DNA from: G963662905 sp963676725
Lineage (GTDB): Bacteria; Bacteroidota; Bacteroidia; Bacteroidales; WRLA01
Length of the DNA: 64,000 nt
Direction: 5' to 3'
Assembly (NCBI GenBank): GCA_963676725.1
Contig: OY781463.1
Location: 2,728,001 to 2,792,000, forward strand
Within the stretch, counting starts at the first letter, position 1. The number at the start of each line of letters is the position of its first letter. The notes under the pieces are model-generated. The model made no database searches and was not told the origin of the DNA. It saw nothing but the letters and a program-made list of their open reading frames with translations. Shown here in pieces: positions 43,806 through 51,317 of the stretch. A program made the translations under genes and the position numbers.

Positions 43806-45719
43806 ATGACCACATACCAATTAACCGCACTAAAACGCCTGATGTGGGTCATTCTGTTTTATACCTTTTTCAGAATGCTTTTTCTGGCATTCAACACATC
43901 CATATTTTTAGATAATGCTCCAAATGATTGGGGTCATATCGCGGCAGCTTTTCTGTTTGGTTTGCGTTTTGATGTTTCCATAGCACTGTATCTAAACAGC
44001 CTGTTTTTATTGCTCAGCTTTCTCCCTCTGCCCCTGCAAAACTTTCGTGTTTTCAGATATTTAAGCAATATATGCTTTTGGATTCCGAATATTCTGGCTT
44101 TTACTGCAAACCAGATGGATATGGTGTATTTTCGTTTTACGGGCAAGCGGGCTACCGCCGATATCTTCGATTTTGTTGCACAAGGCGGAGGTTTTACAGA
44201 TCTCTTTGGCCAATTTTTGCACGATTTTTGGCCGGAAATGAGTACCACCTTAGCTATGCTTCTCCTTTTTATATGGGCTGTGAAGCATTATGCGGCCTGG
44301 CCAAAAAGCCATATTATTTTTCGTTTCAGACAGTTTGTGTTGTCTTTTGTCGTTTTCTTGGTTTTTATTGCGGTTTGGGGCATTGGAGCCCGTGGTGGTT
44401 TGCAATTAAAACCCATTAATATAATTGATGCTGTGAAGGTCGCTCCGGCGAAATACACAGCTTTGGTGATTAATACGCCTTTTAGTATTGGCAAAACGAT
44501 TGGCAGATCTACTTTAAAACCACAAAACACTTATAGTGAAGATATTCTGGAAGATATCTATTCACCACTTCATCATCCGGAACAAAATACACAAAGGAAC
44601 GACAGTCTTAATGTATTGATTATCATTGTTGAAAGCCTTTCTTCAGAATATTGTGGTTTTATGAACCCGACAGCAAACAATCCGTCGTTTACACCATTTT
44701 TGGATTCCTTAAGCAAGGCATGCATGAGTTTCAGGGGATTTGCCAATGGAAAACGCTCCATTGAAGGCATTCCTGCTATTCTTGCTTCACTCCCATCCCT
44801 GATGCATCAAGAATTTATCACTTCACCATATGCAGCCAACCGCATCGAAGGACTTGGCAGCCTTTTGGCGAAAGAAGGCTATCATACGGCATTTTTTCAC
44901 GGCGGCAAAAATGGCACAATGGGCTTTGAATCCTTTGCTTCTGCTGCCGGTTTTCAAGAATATTACGGCTTGGATCAATATCCTGATTTAAAAGATTTTG
45001 ATGGAAAATGGGGCATTTTTGACGAGCCCTATTTGCAATATGTCGCAACAAAACTTTCCGAATTCCCGGAGCCTTTTCTTGCTTCTGTTTTTACACTTTC
45101 ATCCCACCATCCATACACAATTCCTGAACAATATAAAGGGCGTTTTCCAAAAGGAAACTTAAAAATCCTAGAATCCATTGCCTATACCGACTTTGCCTTA
45201 AGCAAGTTTTTTGAACAGATCTCCAAAGAAAAATGGTTTCAAAACAGCTTGATTGTTCTTACTGCCGACCATACATCAAAATCAGAACATCCTTATTATC
45301 AAAATCGTACAGGCATGTATGAAATTCCAATATTATTTTATATGCCCAATGGAACATTGCCTAAGGGCAGACAGAAAGGCATCGCACAACAGAGCGATAT
45401 CCATCCAACAATTTTATCCTTAGCAGGATATCCCAATCCTTATATTGCCTTCGGGCAAAGCCTTCCCAATAAGAATGGAATGGCCATTAATTTCCTGAAT
45501 GAAAGCTATCAAATTATTCAAGACAGTTTGGTGGGCATTTCAGACGGAAATCACATCATAAGTCTCTTTAACCGAAAAAAGGACAGCATGATGCAACACA
45601 ATATCCTTGCGGAAAAGCAAAAAAATGCGAAACAACTGGACAGTTTACTAAAAGCGATCATACAGCAGTACAACAACCGCATGATCAACAATAAAATACA
45701 TTATCAAAATGAATATTAA
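43806..45719 (+). CDS. LtaS-type phosphoglycerol transferase / sulfatase-fold membrane protein
   Basis: 637 residues: five N-terminal TM helices (about 10-215) then an extracytoplasmic alkaline-phosphatase-fold domain. Metal and active-site elements visible: IIIVESLSSEY, a candidate nucleophile in NGKRSIEGIPAILASLPSL, FFHGGKNGTMGFES, TLSSHHPY, VLTADHTSK and QSDIHPTIL. In LtaS the nucleophile is Thr; here the aligned residue appears to be Ser (GKRS). Such enzymes transfer glycerol-phosphate from phosphatidylglycerol and release diacylglycerol. The stop overlaps the start of the next gene, a diacylglycerol kinase, which would recycle that product. Acceptor glycan or lipid is unknown. Confidence 0.85.
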   Translation: MTTYQLTALKRLMWVILFYTFFRMLFLAFNTSIFLDNAPNDWGHIAAAFLFGLRFDVSIALYLNSLFLLLSFLPLPLQNFRVFRYLSNICFWIPNILAFTANQMDMVYFRFTGKRATADIFDFVAQGGGFTDLFGQFLHDFWPEMSTTLAMLLLFIWAVKHYAAWPKSHIIFRFRQFVLSFVVFLVFIAVWGIGARGGLQLKPINIIDAVKVAPAKYTALVINTPFSIGKTIGRSTLKPQNTYSEDILEDIYSPLHHPEQNTQRNDSLNVLIIIVESLSSEYCGFMNPTANNPSFTPFLDSLSKACMSFRGFANGKRSIEGIPAILASLPSLMHQEFITSPYAANRIEGLGSLLAKEGYHTAFFHGGKNGTMGFESFASAAGFQEYYGLDQYPDLKDFDGKWGIFDEPYLQYVATKLSEFPEPFLASVFTLSSHHPYTIPEQYKGRFPKGNLKILESIAYTDFALSKFFEQISKEKWFQNSLIVLTADHTSKSEHPYYQNRTGMYEIPILFYMPNGTLPKGRQKGIAQQSDIHPTILSLAGYPNPYIAFGQSLPNKNGMAINFLNESYQIIQDSLVGISDGNHIISLFNRKKDSMMQHNILAEKQKNAKQLDSLLKAIIQQYNNRMINNKIHYQNEY

Positions 45720-46596
45720 AACCCGAATATATTTCATTGTGAATCCAATAAGCGGCATAAAAAACCGCTACCGCGATCAATTTAAAAATATTGTTAAGAA
45801 CAGCCTGAGTGCTGAAAAATTCGAAACCAAAATAAAATACACCAAAGAGGCCGAACACGCCACCAAGCTCGCACAAAAAGCTGTAGAGGAACAATATGAT
45901 ATTGTTGTAGCTGTAGGTGGTGATGGTACTATTAATGAAATTGCCCGTGTACTCATGAATACGCAAACCACATTGGGCATTATTCCGGCAGGTTCTGGAA
46001 ACGGATTGGCGAGATATATGAAACTGCCTTTAGATCCGATGAAGGCATTGCGCATTATTGACCAGCAAAAAATCAAAAAAATCGATGCATTTATGGTGAA
46101 TGATCATTTTGCCATAAGTATTGCCGGTGTAGGTTTTGATGCTGAAGTAGCGGTTGAGTATGCTAAAAACAAAGGACGGGGCTTTAAAACCTATGTAAAT
46201 GCCGCGTTAAAACAATATTTTGGATACAAGCCCAAAGAATATATTATGTATCTCGATGATAAAAAAATAGAAACAAAAGCATTTTTTATCAGTTTTGCCA
46301 ATAGCGACCAATTTGGATATGGCGCTGCTGTTGCTCCGGGTGCAAAAATTTCTGATGGAAAACTGGATGTGGTCGTGGTAAAAAAACTCCCTGTATGGAG
46401 CGCACCGCTAACTGCCGTTAAATTATTAAACGGCAATTTTCATAAATCCCGTTTTGTAGAAAACTATAGGGCGAAAAGAATAAAATTAATCCGTTCCAAT
46501 CCAGGACCGGTGAACATTGATGGCGAAGCTATCGAAGAAAAAGAAGTCCTGAATATAAAAACTTACAAAAAGGCCATTAACCTGATTGTACCATAA
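45709..46596 (+). CDS. Diacylglycerol kinase / YegS-type lipid kinase
   Basis: 295 residues. Nucleotide-binding motif AVGGDGTINEIARV (GGDGT at 70-74) and IPAGSGNGLAR (about 97-107), then the C-terminal beta-sandwich with GVGFDAEVAVEY, ISFANSDQFGYGA, APGAKISDGKLDVVVV and NIDGEAI. Cytosolic, membrane-associated enzyme that phosphorylates diacylglycerol or related lipids. Start overlaps the previous stop by 11 bases, so the two are translationally coupled; this pairing makes diacylglycerol the likely substrate. Confidence 0.88.
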   Translation: MNIKTRIYFIVNPISGIKNRYRDQFKNIVKNSLSAEKFETKIKYTKEAEHATKLAQKAVEEQYDIVVAVGGDGTINEIARVLMNTQTTLGIIPAGSGNGLARYMKLPLDPMKALRIIDQQKIKKIDAFMVNDHFAISIAGVGFDAEVAVEYAKNKGRGFKTYVNAALKQYFGYKPKEYIMYLDDKKIETKAFFISFANSDQFGYGAAVAPGAKISDGKLDVVVVKKLPVWSAPLTAVKLLNGNFHKSRFVENYRAKRIKLIRSNPGPVNIDGEAIEEKEVLNIKTYKKAINLIVP

Positions 46597-46606
46597 GAAA
46601 ACAACC

Positions 46607-47365
46607 ATGGAATTTACTGAAGAACCAGAAGAAGTACAAGATATGATACGACATATGCCTCGGAATATTCGCATCATTGAGGATCAGATTGATGTAAATG
46701 TGCAGCAAGAGTATCTGAAACTAGCCGTAGAATTAAAAGATGAGCGTATCGATGAAGATCAGGCAATGGAAATGCTCCCAAACCTTTATGATGATGAGGC
46801 AGATATTGAATTAAAGAAAAAAACAATAGTGCAACTCGCACAATCTTCCGGAGTGAAAAGCTTTCGGGAACTCGAAAAATTTAAAGAGATCGCAGACGAG
46901 GATATTTCAGAATTTGCACGTTTTGGCGTTCATATTGCCAGAGCCATGCTCGAAAGCTCTTTAAGCGACGACAATATTGGTTTCGTGAGTAGTGGATTGG
47001 GAGGAAAAGGACATCTTTTACGCTATTTCGTATGCATTTTTAATGTTGAAGAAAAAACAGCATTTAGTCCACCGCAGAAAAAAATCATTAGAAAAGAGCT
47101 GGAACTCGCCATTATTAAAGACGATGGAGAACTCGAAAAACTAAATTTTAAAGGGGAATATGCCGCTTTTCATCTCTTACTGCCTATTCAAAATGATTTT
47201 AATACCCTAATAAGAAACACCTTAGATGAAATAAACCAATTTGGCGATTTTCTTTTTGAAGGTTTTTTTGCTACCAATGTGCAAATACCCGAGCATCGCG
47301 AAATCGCTAGTGTTATCCGAGAAATTAGGGCTAAAGACAAACAAGAAGATCAAGAGGAGTATTAA
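46607..47365 (+). CDS. Conserved-looking hypothetical protein coupled to a SNF2 helicase
   Basis: 252 residues from the ATG at 46607 (a TTG seven codons earlier is less likely). Acidic N-terminus (MEFTEEPEEVQDMIRHMP), helical middle (about 45-110, DDEADIELKKKTIVQLAQSSG; ELEKFKEIADEDISEFARFG) and an alpha/beta C-terminal half (VSSGLGGKGHLLRYFVCIF; KGEYAAFHLLLPIQNDF; GFFATNV). No family recognised. The stop overlaps the ATG of the SNF2 gene (TAATG), so the two proteins are probably made together and may work together. Confidence 0.75.
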   Translation: MEFTEEPEEVQDMIRHMPRNIRIIEDQIDVNVQQEYLKLAVELKDERIDEDQAMEMLPNLYDDEADIELKKKTIVQLAQSSGVKSFRELEKFKEIADEDISEFARFGVHIARAMLESSLSDDNIGFVSSGLGGKGHLLRYFVCIFNVEEKTAFSPPQKKIIRKELELAIIKDDGELEKLNFKGEYAAFHLLLPIQNDFNTLIRNTLDEINQFGDFLFEGFFATNVQIPEHREIASVIREIRAKDKQEDQEEY

Positions 47366-50274
47366 TGGGTATTGTATTTGCTTTCACGGACCACCCCGAG
47401 CTGGGCTGGATGATTGTGCCTTATACGTTTGAATATGAAAACAATCGTATTGTTCTGGGTCAGCGTATTTTCGAACTTGAAGAAGCAAAAAAAAGCAGTT
47501 TTTTGAATAATGCCGTTCGCAAAGCTTTGGCTTATTCTTTCGAGCTTACAGAGCAAAAAATCCTGCAAAGGCTGACACTTGGCAAAGAAATTCCTGCGAA
47601 AACCTATTATCAAAAACATTTTAATGATGCTGCAAAAAAAAGAGCGCGTCAAATCCTCGATGAAGGCATAAAAAAGGTCGTTCTTGAAGCAGCAAATGGA
47701 CCTGCTTTGTTTTTTATTTTTGACCGCTCAAAATGTTTTCATCCGGAGGATCATATTGAAATCAATCGCGAGCAAGCCGAAACCGTCTTCAATTTTAAAA
47801 AAACAGAGGAAGGCACAGAATACCATCTCAGCATTCAGAGCGCAGATAAAAACATACGTCTGCAACAGCACGACAACATCATTATTGGCGAATCGCCCTG
47901 CCTTTTGATCAGCAACAATCGCATGTATCATTTTAGTGATGATGTGGATGCCAATAAATTACGCCCGTTTTTTGAAAAAAGCTGCATCAGGGTAGCCCGA
48001 AAAAACGAAAAAATGTATTTCGAGAAATTTATCCTGAAAAGCCTAAAAAAACATCCGGTGCATATTGAGGGCTTTGATGTGATTGAAATAAAAAAACCTG
48101 CAAAAGCCCTGCTGAGCCTCGAAAACACAATGAAAGGCATTGGGCTTGTCCTTAGTTTCCATTATACCGATCAAAAGATTTTCCACTCGATGCCACAGAA
48201 AGAGTTGATCCGCCTGAATATTGATGGTGATAAATACTCATTTACACGGATAAAAAGGGATTTTGAGGCAGAAAAGAAGCTTATTTCCAGATTATCCCAT
48301 AAAGGCCTCCATTTTGATATTTCAGATAATTCTTTCCAACTAAACCGCAATAATTCAGCAGATTACTACATCCAATGGCTGAATCAAAACGCTTCTCTTT
48401 TCACGAAGCCGAATCTAAAATACGAGATTAATCTGGATGAAAAGTACTATGTTGGACAGCCGCACATCTCTCAAAAAATAAGTCGAAAAACTGACTGGTT
48501 TGATATCCATATTATTATTGTTTTGGACGATCAAACATCCTTCCCATTTTATAAGTTGCGCAATCATATTATTCAGGAAAATCCTAGATATAAATTAGCC
48601 GATGGAAGGATTTTCCTAATCCCTATAGAGTGGATGGAAAAATACCGAGATTTAATGCTGCATAGCCGAGTAAAAAAAGATCACTTTGAGCTTTCAGAAT
48701 TTCATTTCAGCATTATTGACCAATTGAAGCATGAAGACCATGTTCATAAACTGACTTTTGAACCACCCGACGAATTTCTCAAAATTAGTCCGCCCGAAAA
48801 TCTTCAGGCTACTTTGCGCTCTTATCAAATAGATGGTTTTCGTTGGTTTGAATGGCTGCGTTCCACAGGTTTTGGCGGTTGTTTGGCCGATGATATGGGG
48901 CTGGGAAAAACAATTCAGACACTTGCCTGCCTTTTGAATTTCAAGAACCAAAGGCCAATTACGAATAAACAAGAGCCAATAAGCCCAAAACCGCCACAAC
49001 AACAACTCGATCTGTTCAGCGTGGTTCAGGAGGAAGATAGTGCTGCACAAACAGATGAACCCTTCACCAGTCTGATTATTGCGCCGGCATCACTCATCCA
49101 TAACTGGCTTCATGAAATCAAGCGGTTTACACCAACTTTAAGCACTTATGTCTATACTGGTAGTCAACGCATTAAAGATTTAAATCACTTAAGCCAATTC
49201 GATATTGTGCTCAGCACCTACGGCACAACAAGAAATGATATTGACCTGCTTCAAAATTTCCTGTTTAATTATATCATTCTGGATGAAAGTCAAAATATTA
49301 AAAACCCAGGATCAAAAATTTACAAGGCAGTTACTTCCCTAAGTTCCAAACATAAACTTACATTAACCGGAACACCCATCGAAAACAGTATACGCGATTT
49401 ATGGGCACAGCTAAATTTTCTGAACAACGGGATTTTAGGCTCACAAAACTTCTTTCAGCAAAATTATGTAATACCTATTGAGAAACAGCGCGATGAAATA
49501 AAAGAGCAACAACTGCAAGGAGTTATCAGGCCTTTCGTCCTTCGGCGCACAAAACAGCAAGTAGCACCCGAACTGCCGGATTTGACTCAGGAAATCATTC
49601 ATTGCGATATGACCGAGAGCCAGCAGGAAATCTATGAGCGTGAAAAATCAAAAGTGCGTAATTTCCTGATGGATGAATTTGCAAAACATTCCCCTAAAGC
49701 TTTTTCAATGAATGTTTTACAGGGAATCAGTATCTTAAGGCAACTCTCGAACCATCCCTTAATGGTGGATGATGCGTATAACGGGAAATCAGGGAAAATG
49801 AAGACCGTGATGGGGATGCTGCGAAATATCGTGCAAGAAGGACATAAAGTACTGATGTTTAGTACATACGTTAAACACCTTCGCCTATATGAACAAAAAC
49901 TTCAGGAAGAAAAAATCGATTATGAAATCCTGACTGGGCAAAGCCAAAATCGAAAAAAGATAGTTGAGCATTTTAAGCAGGATGAAGCATGTAAGGTTTT
50001 TCTGATCAGCCTGAAAGCAGGTGGAGTTGGTTTAAACCTTCAGGAAGCTGATTATGTTTTTATTCTGGATCCTTGGTGGAATCCGGCTTCTGAAGAGCAG
50101 GCGCTGAGCAGGACACACCGCATTGGGCAAGGCAGTAAGGTATTTGTGTACCGTTTCTTAACAAAAGACAGTATTGAAGAAAAAATCGCCCGTTTACAAG
50201 CCAAAAAAACGAAACTCACCCACCTCATCCAAACCCGCAAAGGCTTAGAAGAATTATTGGACGATCAGAAATAA
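47365..50274 (+). CDS. SNF2-family DNA-dependent ATPase
   Basis: 969 residues. The first 480 residues are a poorly conserved N-terminal region with beta-rich segments and no SWIM zinc finger that I can see. The helicase core starts at LRSYQIDGFRWFEWL; Walker A is DDMGLGKTIQT (about 507-517), followed by LIIAPASLIHNW, Walker B LDESQNIKN (Asp640), LTGTPIENSIRDLW and, in the second lobe, LMFSTYVKHLRLYE, LISLKAGGVGLNL, DPWWNPASEEQA and RTHRIGQ. Such bacterial proteins remodel or translocate on DNA, for instance relieving blocked RNA polymerase; the exact role is unknown. A Gln-rich insertion (about 540-560) lies between motifs I and Ia. Confidence 0.9.
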   Translation: MGIVFAFTDHPELGWMIVPYTFEYENNRIVLGQRIFELEEAKKSSFLNNAVRKALAYSFELTEQKILQRLTLGKEIPAKTYYQKHFNDAAKKRARQILDEGIKKVVLEAANGPALFFIFDRSKCFHPEDHIEINREQAETVFNFKKTEEGTEYHLSIQSADKNIRLQQHDNIIIGESPCLLISNNRMYHFSDDVDANKLRPFFEKSCIRVARKNEKMYFEKFILKSLKKHPVHIEGFDVIEIKKPAKALLSLENTMKGIGLVLSFHYTDQKIFHSMPQKELIRLNIDGDKYSFTRIKRDFEAEKKLISRLSHKGLHFDISDNSFQLNRNNSADYYIQWLNQNASLFTKPNLKYEINLDEKYYVGQPHISQKISRKTDWFDIHIIIVLDDQTSFPFYKLRNHIIQENPRYKLADGRIFLIPIEWMEKYRDLMLHSRVKKDHFELSEFHFSIIDQLKHEDHVHKLTFEPPDEFLKISPPENLQATLRSYQIDGFRWFEWLRSTGFGGCLADDMGLGKTIQTLACLLNFKNQRPITNKQEPISPKPPQQQLDLFSVVQEEDSAAQTDEPFTSLIIAPASLIHNWLHEIKRFTPTLSTYVYTGSQRIKDLNHLSQFDIVLSTYGTTRNDIDLLQNFLFNYIILDESQNIKNPGSKIYKAVTSLSSKHKLTLTGTPIENSIRDLWAQLNFLNNGILGSQNFFQQNYVIPIEKQRDEIKEQQLQGVIRPFVLRRTKQQVAPELPDLTQEIIHCDMTESQQEIYEREKSKVRNFLMDEFAKHSPKAFSMNVLQGISILRQLSNHPLMVDDAYNGKSGKMKTVMGMLRNIVQEGHKVLMFSTYVKHLRLYEQKLQEEKIDYEILTGQSQNRKKIVEHFKQDEACKVFLISLKAGGVGLNLQEADYVFILDPWWNPASEEQALSRTHRIGQGSKVFVYRFLTKDSIEEKIARLQAKKTKLTHLIQTRKGLEELLDDQK

Positions 50275-50283
50275 ATACTAAAA

Positions 50284-50440
50284 CGCTGTCGCGGATTTGC
50301 AATCCGTGCCTCCAAACAACCAATCGCTGGCGCGGATTTGTAATCCGTGCCTCCAAACTCCCTCCTACCGCTGGCGCGGATTTGCAATCCGTGCCCAAAA
50401 CTCCCAACACCGCTGGCGCGGATTTGTAATCCGTGCCTCC
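50284..50440. repeat. Four REP-like palindromes upstream of the RAYT gene
   Basis: Four copies of CGCTGgCGCGGATTTGYAAT followed by CCGTGCC, about 40 bp apart (starting near 50284, 50325, 50369, 50410). Each folds as GCGCGGATT / AATCCGTGC with a 3-base loop and one G-T pair. All are in the same orientation. Confidence 0.9.
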
Positions 50441-50471
50441 AAACTCCCAGCAACAAAACCCAAATATTCGC

Positions 50472-50504
50472 AATAATAAAATCAAATTCATTAATTTAGC
50501 GAGG
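50472..50504. repeat. 33-bp direct repeat, left copy
   Basis: TAATAAAATCAAATTC-TTAATTTAGCGA-GG occurs here and at 51260-51292 with three or so differences, bracketing the transposase gene together with its downstream REPs. Confidence 0.65.
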
Positions 50505-50584
50505 TTTTCTTGTATTAACAGCTTTCCCGATTTCTTATATGAAATTAAAAACTGATATTATTTCTAACAACAACAAAAAATATT

Positions 50585-51112
50585 ATGAGCAGAAAATACA
50601 AATTTCATAATCCAAATGGAATATATTTTATAAGCTTTGCTGTGCGGGATTGGATTGAAGTCTTTATTCACGAAGACTATAAAGAAATTATAGTAGAGAA
50701 CCTTGCGTTTTGCCAAAAAAACAAAGGGCTTGAAATATTTGCATGGTGCATAATGACCAACCATGTACATTTATTAATAAGGGCAAAAGAGGAAGCATTG
50801 TTGCAAAATATTCTTCGTGATTTTAAAAAATTTTCAAGCAAAGCAATTACTAATGCTATCCAAAATAGTAATGATGAAAAAAATATAAAAGTACTATTGC
50901 CTCATTTTATCACACCTGACGGATATAGGTTCTGGCATGCAGATAATCATCCTATTGAAGTATGGAGCAATGCTGTCATCAAACAAAAAATCAATTATAT
51001 ACATCAAAACCCCGTTAAAAAAGGACTTGTTCTCATGCCTGAACATTACCTATATAGCAGTGCTGTAGATTATGCCGGCAAAAAGGGACTTTTGGATATT
51101 ATTCTAATATAA
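50585..51112 (+). CDS. REP-associated tyrosine transposase (RAYT, Y1/HUH family)
   Basis: 175 residues. HUH-type single-strand nuclease related to IS200/IS605 TnpA. The metal-binding HUH motif is MTNHVHLLI (about 57-65). The catalytic Tyr lies in KQKINYIHQNPVKKG, the signature of the REP-associated branch, and WHADNHPIEVWSNAV precedes it. The C-terminus (YLYSSAVDYAG) is also typical. The gene is flanked by REP palindromes in the same orientation, four before and three after, which are the expected substrates. Family members are usually single-copy domesticated transposases that spread REP elements around the chromosome. Confidence 0.93.
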   Translation: MSRKYKFHNPNGIYFISFAVRDWIEVFIHEDYKEIIVENLAFCQKNKGLEIFAWCIMTNHVHLLIRAKEEALLQNILRDFKKFSSKAITNAIQNSNDEKNIKVLLPHFITPDGYRFWHADNHPIEVWSNAVIKQKINYIHQNPVKKGLVLMPEHYLYSSAVDYAGKKGLLDIILI

Positions 51113-51120
51113 AGATACAA

Positions 51121-51225
51121 CCGCTGCCGCGGATTTATAATCCGTGCCTCCCAACGCTGGCGCGGATTTATAATCCGTGCCTCCAAACTCCCTCCTACCG
51201 CTGCCGCGGATTTGCAATCCGTGCA
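51121..51225. repeat. Three REP-like palindromes downstream of the RAYT gene
   Basis: Copies at about 51121-51148, 51155-51182 and 51199-51225, same sequence class and orientation as the upstream four. Two carry CTGCCGC instead of CTGGCGC, so the stem base varies. Confidence 0.9.
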
Positions 51226-51259
51226 CCCAAACTCCCCATAATAAAATCAATTATTATCC

Positions 51260-51292
51260 ATAATAAAATCAAATTCGTTAATTTAGCGATGG
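51260..51292. repeat. 33-bp direct repeat, right copy
   Basis: Near-identical to 50472-50504 and placed directly before the M1 peptidase gene. Confidence 0.65.
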
Positions 51293-51317
51293 TAATTTTT
51301 CCGTAATTAAAAAAAAC

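Noticed and set aside
43585..43808. Plus-strand open frame of about 75 codons whose stop overlaps the start of the LtaS-like gene
   Set aside because: No ATG or recognisable family; it lies opposite the non-family upstream extension of pbpC. A short non-ATG gene cannot be excluded.
43806..45719. Classical sulfatase (arylsulfatase) assignment
   Set aside because: No CxPxR or SxPxR maturation motif; five N-terminal TM helices and coupling to a lipid kinase favour an LtaS-type transferase.
50284..51225. CRISPR-like spacing of the seven 27-bp units near 50.3 and 51.2 kb
   Set aside because: Units are hairpins of the REP type with short, similar spacers and flank a RAYT gene.
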